Of a stretch of DNA of 64,000 nt, positions 54,285 through 62,856 are shown piece by piece; the first letter of the stretch is position 1, and every line of letters begins with the position of its first letter. Source of the DNA: Nocardioides albertanoniae. GTDB lineage: Bacteria; Actinomycetota; Actinomycetes; Propionibacteriales; Nocardioidaceae. The notes beneath the pieces are model-generated. The model searched no databases, was not told where the DNA came from, and was given only the letters and a program-made list of their open reading frames with translations. The position numbers were made by a program, and so were the translations under genes. Location of the stretch: contig NZ_VFOV01000001.1 of assembly GCF_006716315.1 (NCBI RefSeq), positions 4,666,501 through 4,730,500 on the forward strand, read 5' to 3'.

Positions 54285-55318
54285 CGCGGCTCCTCCGCTC
54301 CGGTGGCCAGCGCGAGCATGGCCCGACGGTCGGGCTTGCCGTTGCCGAGGAGCGGGATCTCGTCGAGCGTGACGATCTGGCGCGGCGCCCATGATCGGGG
54401 GTGCTCCGCGGCGACCCAGTCACGGGCGCCGGCTGCGTCGAGGTCGCCGACGACGAAGGCGACCAGCCGCTGGCCCCACTCCTCGTCGGGTGCGCCGAGC
54501 GCTTCCGCGGCCGCGACGGCCGGGTGCTCGCGGAGCCGTCGGGCGACCAGCGCCGCCGGCACCTTGACTCCTCCGGTGATCACCATGTCGTCGATCCGGC
54601 CGAGGATCTTGAGCCGGCCGTCGTCGTCCAGGGTGCCGGCGTCGGAGGTGAGGAACCAGCCGTCGACCAGGGCGTTCGCGGTCTGCTCGGGGTCGTCCTG
54701 GTAGCCGTCGAAGAGCGTCGGACCGGTGATCCGCACCCGTCCGTCGGTGCCGATCGCGATCCCGACCCCGTCGAGCGGCATCGCGTCGTAGACGCATCCT
54801 CCGCAGGTCTCGGCAGAGCCGTAGGTGGCGACGATCTCGATCCCGCCCGCCGCGGCCCGGGCACGCAGCGACGGGTCGATCGGCCCGCCACCGAGCAGCA
54901 GTGTGTGGAACCCGGCGAGCGCGGCGAGATCGTCACCGCCCGCCTCGAGGATGCGGTGCAGCTGGGTCGGCACCAGCGAGACGAACCGCGGCCCGGGGGC
55001 CATCGCGGCCGCGGCCTTCGCGAAGGACTCGTGGGCGTCGGCGATCACCGGCTCGTGGCCGGCCAGCAAGGAGCGCGCGATCACGTTGGCCCCGGCGACG
55101 TAGGAGTCCGGGAGGGTCAGCAGCCACTGCCCGCTCGCTCCGAGACGTCGCGCCGACGCCGCCGCCGACGCCTTCATGGCTTCCCGCGACAGGATCACCC
55201 GCTTGGGGCTCCCCGTCGACCCCGAGGTCTCCACGACCCAGTGCTCCGGCCCGCCTCCGGCGAGCCACTCGGCCATCGCGGCGACGGTGCTCTCAGCCCG
55301 TTCCACCGCGTCGCTCAC
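54281..55318 (-). CDS. menE: o-Succinylbenzoyl-CoA ligase
   Basis: This 345-residue short acyl-CoA ligase has the nucleotide loop VVETSGSTGSPKRVILS, EIVATYGSAETCGGCVYDAM, GWFLTSDAGTLDDDGRLKIL with the hinge after GRIDDMVITGG, and a terminal LGNGKPDRRAM with the catalytic Lys. It is shorter than the E. coli enzyme, as is common in actinobacteria. The start is GTG at 55318. Confidence 0.93.
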   Translation of the reverse strand: MSDAVERAESTVAAMAEWLAGGGPEHWVVETSGSTGSPKRVILSREAMKASAAASARRLGASGQWLLTLPDSYVAGANVIARSLLAGHEPVIADAHESFAKAAAAMAPGPRFVSLVPTQLHRILEAGGDDLAALAGFHTLLLGGGPIDPSLRARAAAGGIEIVATYGSAETCGGCVYDAMPLDGVGIAIGTDGRVRITGPTLFDGYQDDPEQTANALVDGWFLTSDAGTLDDDGRLKILGRIDDMVITGGVKVPAALVARRLREHPAVAAAEALGAPDEEWGQRLVAFVVGDLDAAGARDWVAAEHPRSWAPRQIVTLDEIPLLGNGKPDRRAMLALATGAEEPR

Positions 55319-55372
55319 ACCCCAACGCTATCCCCTGAGGTGCGCGGGCGCGCGCCGGGTCGGCGGGGTCTG

Positions 55373-55453
55373 CGAGCTGTAACACGCTGTTCGTAGGACT
55401 ATCCGGTCGTTCTGATAGGGCGAGTAGTCCTCCGAACGACGTGTTACAGCTCG
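55373..55453. terminator. Long imperfect hairpin between menE and the T4SS-like locus
   Basis: Arms of about 30 nt pair with only four mismatches. The outer parts CGAGCTGTAACACG and CGTGTTACAGCTCG pair perfectly. A further TATC/GATA pairing can close the loop. It lies 32 nt past the stop of the downstream end of the T4SS-like operon and 55 bp upstream of menE, and is probably a terminator of that operon. Confidence 0.6.
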
Positions 55454-55484
55454 AGCGGACCGCAACAGCTCGCGCCGACGCGGG

Positions 55485-57434
55485 CTACTGACCCCGGATC
55501 TTGAAGTCGGCGATGAGCCCGCGGTGGTCGGACTCGAGAGGGAACGTGGCCTGGCTGGTCGCGTCGGCGGTCGAGCGGGAGCCGAAGAGCCAGTCGATGG
55601 TGCCACCGCCGTCGTGGGTGGCCCAGCCCTGCGGCGGCGCGCCGAGGGTCTCGAAGGAGGAGGTCATCCCGGCCTTGGTCATCAGCGGCTTCGGCCCCCA
55701 GGCGTCACCGTTGCCGCCGCTGCGCGGGTAGGGGGAGTTGAGGTCGCCGCCGACGAGCACGGGGCCGTACTTCTGCAGCCCCTGCGCGAGCCCGGCGAGC
55801 TTCGCGAACCCGCGCTGGGCCTCGTCCTTCCGCGCCTGCGGGCTCTTCGCGGGCGAGGTCATCGTGTGGGTCGAGATGACCGAGATGCGCCCGGAGCCGT
55901 CGCTGCTCGCGAGGACCACCCAGGTGGCGTACCGGCTGTCGTTCTTGACCCCCGTGACCGGCTTGGTGAGCTGCACGGTGCCCTTGTCGACGGCCACCCA
56001 GCGGTCGGTGCGCCACATGACGACGGGGCTGAGTGCCTGGCTGCGCTTGCCGTACTCCTCCGCCGAGGCGCGGTAGGTGCCGTAGCCCTTGACCGAGATG
56101 TCGGAGACCGTACGCGACTGGGCCTCGTTGAGGGAGACGAAGTCGGGCCCGTGCTCCATGACATCGGCCAGGTCGGAGCGGTATTTCGCCCGCGGCAAGG
56201 AGACCTTGATGTTGGCCTGCGCCAGGCGCACCTGCGGGCCGGAGACAGCGGCCGGCGAGGACCCGATCTGCCCGGCGGCACCCGGCAGCCCCGCGACCTG
56301 CTTGGTCGCCTCGAGGGACTTGCCGATGTTCTTCTTCAGCCATGCGACCGGGTCGACCTGGTCCTGCAGGTAGCCGCCACCGTGCGGGTGCACCTCGAAG
56401 TGGAGGTGGCACCCGGTCGAGTTGCCCTCGCTGCCGACCTGCCCGATGACCTGGCCGGCCTTGACCTGCTGGCCCTCCTTCACCGAGAGCGCCTGCATGT
56501 GGCCGTACCAGGTGGTCAGGTTGCCCTCGGCGGTCTGCACCTTCACCAACCAGCGCCCCGACCAGCCCCAGCCGCCGCCCGACTCGAGCACGATGGTACC
56601 GCCGTGAGCAGCCTGCACGGGCGTGCCGCACGGCGAGGAGTAGTCGTTGCCGGTGTGCATGTTGGCCCAGTTGGAGCCGGAGTTGCCGTAGTTGTCGTTG
56701 TCGGTCGCCAGGCCCGCCTGGATGGGGCGTACGACGGAGGTGCTGATCCCGGCCTGGCCGATGGTGCAGGAGACGTCGGTCGCGGTGGCCTTCAGATCGG
56801 CGGCGGTGACGCCGTCGGCGATCGCGGCGACGAGCGCCCGGGCCTCCTCCTCGTGCTGGGCGTACGCCAGCGGGAACCCCGACCGCTGCACCGCCTGCGC
56901 CGCCGCGGTGACCTGCATCTTGCGCCACCCCGGGATGTCGAGGAGTCCGGTGTTGCCGGTGTGGGCGGCGACGCCGTAGAACGCCTGGGCCGACTTGACC
57001 GGGTTCATGATGTCGGCGTTGGTGCCCCAGCCCGAGACCGGACGCTGCTGGAAGAGGCCCACCGAGTCGCGGTCACCGTGGCCGAGGTTGCGCAGCCCGC
57101 TCTCCTGCATCGCGGTCGCCAGCGCGATCACCCAGCCGTAGGCGGGCACACCGGCCTGCTTGCCGACCGCGACGATCGTGCGGGCGTTCTGGAGCTGCTC
57201 GTTGGTCATCCCGGCGAGGCTGCCCTCGGGCTCCTCACCGTCGGCACCGCCGAGATCGCCGGCGGGCACCGCGTTGGTGCCGCCGACGCAGCCCGACTCG
57301 GCCTGGTCCTGGCTGCTCTGCTCGGTGCTCGCCAGACCACCGATGAGGATCACCAAGACGCCCGTGACCACCAGGACGATCGTGGCCGCCGCGGCCACGA
57401 GTCCCCAGATCAGACGCGCCTTGAAGATCCACAT
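55485..57434 (-). CDS. Membrane-anchored three-domain protein: lysozyme-like, LytM peptidase, DNase I-like nuclease
   Basis: This 649-residue protein has an N-terminal anchor (LIWGLVAAAATIVLVVTGVL). Residues 80-215 are a transglycosylase-like domain with WVIALATAMQESGLRNLGHG and VGLFQQRPVSGWG. Residues 255-370 are an M23/LytM domain with the metal motifs MHTGNDYSSPCG and GCHLHFEVHPHG. Residues 405-649 are an endonuclease/exonuclease/phosphatase domain with FVSLNEAQS, STHTMT, VLVGGDLNSP, GTIDWLFGS and LESDHRGLIADF, all catalytic positions kept. It ends the T4SS-like operon. A nuclease joined to two wall hydrolases is unusual. Confidence 0.85.
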   Translation of the reverse strand: MWIFKARLIWGLVAAAATIVLVVTGVLVILIGGLASTEQSSQDQAESGCVGGTNAVPAGDLGGADGEEPEGSLAGMTNEQLQNARTIVAVGKQAGVPAYGWVIALATAMQESGLRNLGHGDRDSVGLFQQRPVSGWGTNADIMNPVKSAQAFYGVAAHTGNTGLLDIPGWRKMQVTAAAQAVQRSGFPLAYAQHEEEARALVAAIADGVTAADLKATATDVSCTIGQAGISTSVVRPIQAGLATDNDNYGNSGSNWANMHTGNDYSSPCGTPVQAAHGGTIVLESGGGWGWSGRWLVKVQTAEGNLTTWYGHMQALSVKEGQQVKAGQVIGQVGSEGNSTGCHLHFEVHPHGGGYLQDQVDPVAWLKKNIGKSLEATKQVAGLPGAAGQIGSSPAAVSGPQVRLAQANIKVSLPRAKYRSDLADVMEHGPDFVSLNEAQSRTVSDISVKGYGTYRASAEEYGKRSQALSPVVMWRTDRWVAVDKGTVQLTKPVTGVKNDSRYATWVVLASSDGSGRISVISTHTMTSPAKSPQARKDEAQRGFAKLAGLAQGLQKYGPVLVGGDLNSPYPRSGGNGDAWGPKPLMTKAGMTSSFETLGAPPQGWATHDGGGTIDWLFGSRSTADATSQATFPLESDHRGLIADFKIRGQ

Positions 57435-57437
57435 GGG

Positions 57438-57980
57438 CTATCCAGCCGAGCCCGGGAGGATGTTGGCGACGTACCAGACGTTGTCGATGAGAGTCAGGTA
57501 GACGGTGACCTTGGGCCCGTCGGTGGCGACGTCGACGCTGGCCTCGGAGTCCGTCTGCTCGAGCACCTGGGGAGACCCGACGACCTTGGTCGCGTCGATG
57601 GTGGCCGGATCGGTCGTGCCGAGCGCCTGGGCGAGCGACTCGTCGGGGTGCGCCGCGTTGATGCCGGCCCACCACTGGTCGGTGGTGAGGTCGGGGCGAG
57701 CCCAGGCGGCGACGAACTTGGTCGCAGCCGCACCCGGGTCGGGCACCGGCGCCGCGGACGCACCGGCAGAGGCGCTTCCGCCCGCCGAGGCCGAGGCCGA
57801 TCCCCGCTCCGGCTGGGAGGCCGGATCCGCGTCGGGTGCGTCGCTCCACTGGGATATCCCCCAGATCACGAAGACGATGGCGGCAACCACCGAGAAGAAT
57901 CGCAGCGGAGACCGCATGGGCCACCTCAGCAGCGGCGCGATGACCTCCCACAGCACACCACGCGTCGTCGTCGACCGCAC
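57438..57980 (-). CDS. VirB8/TcpC-like conjugation-type protein
   Basis: This 180-residue protein has a single N-terminal helix (LRFFSVVAAIVFVIWGISQW), an Ala-, Ser- and Gly-rich linker and a small alpha-beta domain (FVAAWARPDLTTDQWWAGIN, VTVYLTLIDNVWYVANI) with an NTF2-like look, as in VirB8/TcpC scaffold subunits. The GTG at 57980 overlaps the preceding stop by one base. The assignment rests on topology and position. Confidence 0.65.
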   Translation of the reverse strand: MRSTTTRGVLWEVIAPLLRWPMRSPLRFFSVVAAIVFVIWGISQWSDAPDADPASQPERGSASASAGGSASAGASAAPVPDPGAAATKFVAAWARPDLTTDQWWAGINAAHPDESLAQALGTTDPATIDATKVVGSPQVLEQTDSEASVDVATDGPKVTVYLTLIDNVWYVANILPGSAG

Positions 57981-60133
57981 TACCGGGATCCTCCTTCAGA
58001 CGAGCGGTTGTCGACCGGGACCGATCGGTTCCCGCTCGGCGAGTAGATGACGAAGACCGCGTTGCCGTCGGCGTCGTAGTCGACGTTGGCCTCCGCGATC
58101 GGAGTCTGCTGCGGCGGCTCCGGCTCACGCTCGTAGCTGCCGGCGGTGTAGTCGACCGGGTCGGGTGCCGAGGGGCGGTCGCCCCAGGTCTGAGCGGCTG
58201 CCGGCCCGGTGCCCTGCCCGAAGGCGGGGTCGTCACGATTGGCCGTCAGGTCGCGCTCGGTGGAGCGCGAGTCGAACCACTGTCCGGCGACCCGGTCGCT
58301 GCTGGTGCCGCTCATCGGGGGTTCGAGGGCGTACGTCGCCGAGCTCTGACCCGACCCCGACCCCAGCGCCGCAGCCGCCGTCACCGGAGGCTGGTTGGGC
58401 ACCTGCTCGGCGGTCGTCCGCGGCCGGCTGCCGCCGGTGAGCTCGTGGCCGGGCATGTAGACCCCGCCGGGGCTGGAGACCTGACCGCCGCCCGCCGGCG
58501 CGGTCACCGGGCCGCCGGTGACCGACGGCCGATCCTCGGTCGCCTCACGGATCCCGGCCTCGGTGCCCGTGCGGGCTCCGACGTAGGAGGTGAGCATCGA
58601 CGTCAACCGGCCCATGCCCGGCAGCGGGATCCCGTACGCAGCGGGCCGGGTGAGCCGCCACGCCAGCACGGTCAGCACCGCGATCAGCCCCAGCTTGAGC
58701 ACGAACCACATCGACGAGGTCAAGAGCGCCGAGTCGAGCCGCAGCAGCAACAACGCGACCAGGAAGTAGATCGGGCCCATCACCAGCGGCCCCACCACCC
58801 GCTTCAGCATCGCCACCGCCGCGTCGCGGGTGTGGTCGAGCATGAACAGCACACCCGCGGCCGGCGCGAACGGCACGATCAGTCGGATCAACGCGAACGA
58901 CAACAGGATCGCCAACCCCGCCACCAGCAAGAACCCGCACACCACCACGACCACGGCGAGGTTCACCAGCGCCGTGGTCGCCCGCTGCGACCAGTGCTCA
59001 CCCTTGAAGAACTCATACGCGACCGGGTCGTTCTTCTTCACCGCCTCGGCGTGCTTCTTGAAGGCGTCCTGCTTGGCCTCCAGGACCTTCTTGCCCTCGC
59101 CGTTGGGGTCCTTGCGATAGGTGTCGTACTCCTGCCAGGAGAAGTGCGTCGCCCGGAACACCCGCGGTCCGTAGGTGCGCGCGGTGGCCGAGTCGGGATC
59201 GCCGAACGCCCCCGCCAGCCAGGTGCGGTACTGCGTCGAGCGCACCACCTCGTCCATCTGACCGTCGATGGCCTTGACCGCGTCGGTCTCACCGAACTTG
59301 TCGTCGTTGACCCCGGGCACGGTGCGACCGTCGTTGAACCCGGTCGCGATCATCCCCGTCGCCGACCGCACCCCGTCGTCGACCAGCTTCGTCGACTCCG
59401 TCGGATACTGGATCAGCCACGACGTCACCACCAGTACACCCAGCGCCCAGCCGGCAGCCGTCACCGCCCGGGCGAACCGGCCGTCACGCGCCCGGATCAT
59501 CACCGTCGCCGCCACCAGCAGCAGCACCACGCTCACCCAGGGCGCCCACACCCCGTCGGTGACCGCCTTCGACGCCGCCACGATCGGGCCGTCGAGCGCC
59601 TTGAGGAACGAGTTCTCCCCGATCACCGCGTTCAGCAACGCGTGCGACCAGTTCGGCAGGATCCCCGATATCTCCATCATGATGTTGCCGATGGCCGTGC
59701 CCGCGCCCGCGACGAACTGGCCCGTGCAGCCGTTGTCGTAGGTCCACCACTGCGGGCTCGTGCCGTAGGCCGACTCCAACGAGACCTTGTCCTTGTTGCG
59801 GAACGGGTCCAGTTCGTCGTTGACCTTCTCGGGGTCGTTGAGCTTGGTGCCCGCCTTCGACGCCGCCCCCAACGCCGTCATCCGCACGATGAAGCTGCCA
59901 TCGCCGTAAGGCGACGCCGGCATCGGCGCATCCAGGTTGTTGCACGCGTCGCCGACACCCGAGAGCCCACCGGTGGGGTCGAACGGGATCGGGATGTCGA
60001 TCCCCTTCGGACCTATCGCCGACGCCGGCCCCGCGAGCGCGAGAAGAGCCAGGACGAGCACGACCAGGGCAGCGGCCCTGCGACGCAGCCGTCCCGGCAC
60101 AGTCCTCTTCTCATGAGCGGGGCGCGCAGCCAT
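57980..60133 (-). CDS. VirB6/TrbL-like polytopic membrane protein
   Basis: This 717-residue protein has a signal-like start (RAAALVVLVLALLALAGPAS), an external region with Cys in DACNNLDAPMPAS and DNGCTGQFVAG, and about seven helices between residues 195 and 500 (WVSVVLLLVAATVMIRARDG, LVVVVCGFLLVAGLAILLSF). A Pro-, Gly- and Thr-rich cytoplasmic tail of about 200 residues follows. The layout is that of VirB6/TrbL channel proteins. It overlaps or touches its neighbours, in one operon. Confidence 0.75.
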   Translation of the reverse strand: MAARPAHEKRTVPGRLRRRAAALVVLVLALLALAGPASAIGPKGIDIPIPFDPTGGLSGVGDACNNLDAPMPASPYGDGSFIVRMTALGAASKAGTKLNDPEKVNDELDPFRNKDKVSLESAYGTSPQWWTYDNGCTGQFVAGAGTAIGNIMMEISGILPNWSHALLNAVIGENSFLKALDGPIVAASKAVTDGVWAPWVSVVLLLVAATVMIRARDGRFARAVTAAGWALGVLVVTSWLIQYPTESTKLVDDGVRSATGMIATGFNDGRTVPGVNDDKFGETDAVKAIDGQMDEVVRSTQYRTWLAGAFGDPDSATARTYGPRVFRATHFSWQEYDTYRKDPNGEGKKVLEAKQDAFKKHAEAVKKNDPVAYEFFKGEHWSQRATTALVNLAVVVVVCGFLLVAGLAILLSFALIRLIVPFAPAAGVLFMLDHTRDAAVAMLKRVVGPLVMGPIYFLVALLLLRLDSALLTSSMWFVLKLGLIAVLTVLAWRLTRPAAYGIPLPGMGRLTSMLTSYVGARTGTEAGIREATEDRPSVTGGPVTAPAGGGQVSSPGGVYMPGHELTGGSRPRTTAEQVPNQPPVTAAAALGSGSGQSSATYALEPPMSGTSSDRVAGQWFDSRSTERDLTANRDDPAFGQGTGPAAAQTWGDRPSAPDPVDYTAGSYEREPEPPQQTPIAEANVDYDADGNAVFVIYSPSGNRSVPVDNRSSEGGSR

Positions 60134-62856
60134 CAGTCGAGCCCGTCCCCGGAAGGGTCAGCCGCGGAGAGACCGGCCGACTCGCCACCGAGCGCCCTGC
60201 TGACGCGGCGGGTCGGGTCGGCGGTGGTGTTGAGCGCCTCCTGCAGACCGGGGTGGTGGTTGAGGGTGACCTTGATGATCTCCATGCCGCCGTGGCCGGT
60301 GTCGCCGCCGAGACCGTCGCGGTAGATGAACTCGCGGAAGCCGAGCTGCTCGTCGCCGCGCCGCGTGCGCGGTGAGAGCCGGGCCAGGATCGACTCGTAG
60401 CCCAGGCCCTCGGGCTTGCCGAGCAGCTTGAGCGCGTCGCGCTGGGCAGACTCGTCCTGCGTACGCCCCACGAAGGCGGCGCCGACGAAGTTGTTGATGT
60501 CGGAGCCCAGGATCGCGGAGGCGTTCTGGGTGGAGACCAGCGCGGCACAGTTGTTCTTGCGGGAGTCGCTGGAGAGCTTGTGCACCAGGGCACGACCGGT
60601 GCCGCCGCTCGCCTGGGTGACCTCGTGGGCCTCGTCGAGCGCGAACAGCTTCCGCTCGTTGGGGTCGCTGCGGTAGATCAGGTGCAGCGCCGACCAGGCC
60701 GCGAGGGTCATGATCGGGCGGGCCATCTGCTCCTCGGCGCTCCACTCCTCGCGCGGCACGTGCTCGGGCGGAGTGTTGAGGCCCTTGAGGTTGTAGAAGG
60801 TGAACGGCGTGCCCTTCAGCTCCTCGTCGGCCTGACGGAAGTCGTTGCCGAAGAAGAGGCGGCCGAGCTCGCGCTCGCGGGCGGCGGCCAGCTCGCGGGC
60901 GATCTCCTGGTCACCGCCGTCGCCCTCGAAGAGCATCTTCACGATGGTCGAGGTGTCGGCGCCACGGTCGGCCTGCGCCTCCATGACACGCGCGCGGATG
61001 CGCTTGAGCACGTCCTCGTTGTTGGACAGCCCGACCGGCAGGCAGGCGCGGAGCACCGAGACCGTCAGGTCACGGCGCTGCTGCACGGCGGCCGACCGCT
61101 CCCGGTGGAGGCGCTCGGCGAACTCGTGCTCCGACATCGCCTCGGCCCTGATGAGCTCGGGGTTGGGGTCGGGCACGACGGCGTACGGCGAGAGCGAGCC
61201 GGGGCGACCGCCCAGCACGTCGACGCTGCGCGCCCGGGCCGGCACCTGCTGGCCGTTGAAGACCCCGCCACCGATCTCCGGCAGCGTCATCAGCCGCTGC
61301 AGACGACCCGCCGGGTCCATCGCGACGCCGTGCACACCGCTCAGGATCGACATGTAGATGACGACACCCATCAGGGTCGACTTGCCCGAACCGGGCGTGC
61401 CGACCAGCGGGATCAGGCCGGCCTGCTCCATGACCTCGGTCAGATACCACGGGTCCATCAGCACCGCCCGCGACGCCATCGCGGAGGTCTCACCGAGATA
61501 GAAGCCGCGCTTGTCGCCGACCTCCGCGGTGACTGCCGGGAGTCCGGCGGCGACCTTGAGCACGGGGAACTTGCGCGCGTGGGCGGTGCTCGCCAGCGGC
61601 TCACCGGGCACGAACTCGCGCGCCAGGTGATACTGCCCCAGCTGGCGGGTGATCTTGATCTGGGGGCGGTAGAGGTCGACGACCTTCTGCGCCTTGTCGA
61701 GCGCCTCCGCCTCGGTGCGGCCGGTGACCGCGATCCGATACCAGCCCCGGGTGCGGGTGGAGAGGCCGGTGAACTCCGAGCGCATCTCGTCCTCGACGTC
61801 GGCGGCGCGGCCGGCCTGACGGCTGAGCTGCTTGGGCGGGCGCTTGCCGTGGTCGTCGGACCAGTGGCTGACCTGGCCGTCGATACGCCGCGTCAGCGAC
61901 GACATCTCCCGGGAGACATCCTCCGGAGAGCGCGGCTCCACCCGGAAGGACCACTCCACCGGGAAGCCGAGCGCGTCGGTCTTCGCCATCCACGGCGCGT
62001 GGGTCTCGGGCACCTCGATGTCACCGATGCGCGAGACGGTCACGACGCAGACGTGGCTGGTCTCCTGGCGACCGCCGATGCTGCTGGTGACCTGCACGGT
62101 CGGCGCCAGCGGCTCGGCCGACCATGACACCGACTCGAACCACTCGGCCATGTCGTCGGTGTCGAGGAAGTTCTGCTGAGCCTCGCCGGGCTCGGGCACG
62201 GGGATCTTGGCGCCCAGCGAGAGCGAGCGCGCGATCATCCACTCCATGTCGTGGCCGACCGCCGGCCGCGCGGAGAAGCCGGCCCGCGACATCACCCGGT
62301 TGACCGTGTCGAGCCGCTCGCTGATCGCGGCCATCTCACGCTCGGCGGCGCCGGCGGAGAACTTCGCCAGCGTACGCACCGTGGCGTCGCGCCTGCCGAG
62401 GTCGACGCCGTAGTAGACGAGCTTGTCGGCCTGGCTGTGCGCGGCCATGTGGGCCTGGTTGCGCGCCATCATCTCCTCGAACCCGGGCTGGGGATCGGGA
62501 GCGTTGGCGAACGCTGCATGCGCCCAGTGGCGTACGGGATAGGGGCGGGTGGTCACGCGGCCGTGGACCGTGTTGCCGACCAGGTCAGCGAGCTGGCTGG
62601 CCTGGTCGGTGATCAGCCCCTCGAGGTCGGAGTGGGCACGGAACGACCAGGTCTGCGGCTCGGCGAGATACCAGGCGATGATGCGGTCGGCCGTGAAGGT
62701 CAGGTGGCCACGCACCTCCTCCAGCGCCCACTTGTCGCCTCTCGGCTCACGCGCGCCCTTCGAGTCGTCGCCGCCCTTGCCGAAGACGCCCTTGCGTCCC
62801 GACCTGGGCTTCTCGAAGCCGGGCCCGTAGGCCCGCTCCGTTCGCGGCCGCCTCAT
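60133..62856 (-). CDS. VirB4/TraC-like T4SS ATPase
   Basis: This 907-residue protein has Walker A LVGTPGSGKSTLMGVVIYMS near residue 490 and Walker B KLFALDEAHEVTQASGG near 735, with VSTQNASAILGSDINNF as the later conserved motif. The N-terminal 400 residues (FTADRIIAWYLAEPQTWSF, AEALDKAQKVVDLYRP) resemble the actinobacterial VirB4-type arrangement. It would energise assembly or transport in the secretion channel. The ATG at 62856 overlaps the upstream gene (ATGA). Confidence 0.88.
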   Translation of the reverse strand: MRRPRTERAYGPGFEKPRSGRKGVFGKGGDDSKGAREPRGDKWALEEVRGHLTFTADRIIAWYLAEPQTWSFRAHSDLEGLITDQASQLADLVGNTVHGRVTTRPYPVRHWAHAAFANAPDPQPGFEEMMARNQAHMAAHSQADKLVYYGVDLGRRDATVRTLAKFSAGAAEREMAAISERLDTVNRVMSRAGFSARPAVGHDMEWMIARSLSLGAKIPVPEPGEAQQNFLDTDDMAEWFESVSWSAEPLAPTVQVTSSIGGRQETSHVCVVTVSRIGDIEVPETHAPWMAKTDALGFPVEWSFRVEPRSPEDVSREMSSLTRRIDGQVSHWSDDHGKRPPKQLSRQAGRAADVEDEMRSEFTGLSTRTRGWYRIAVTGRTEAEALDKAQKVVDLYRPQIKITRQLGQYHLAREFVPGEPLASTAHARKFPVLKVAAGLPAVTAEVGDKRGFYLGETSAMASRAVLMDPWYLTEVMEQAGLIPLVGTPGSGKSTLMGVVIYMSILSGVHGVAMDPAGRLQRLMTLPEIGGGVFNGQQVPARARSVDVLGGRPGSLSPYAVVPDPNPELIRAEAMSEHEFAERLHRERSAAVQQRRDLTVSVLRACLPVGLSNNEDVLKRIRARVMEAQADRGADTSTIVKMLFEGDGGDQEIARELAAARERELGRLFFGNDFRQADEELKGTPFTFYNLKGLNTPPEHVPREEWSAEEQMARPIMTLAAWSALHLIYRSDPNERKLFALDEAHEVTQASGGTGRALVHKLSSDSRKNNCAALVSTQNASAILGSDINNFVGAAFVGRTQDESAQRDALKLLGKPEGLGYESILARLSPRTRRGDEQLGFREFIYRDGLGGDTGHGGMEIIKVTLNHHPGLQEALNTTADPTRRVSRALGGESAGLSAADPSGDGLD

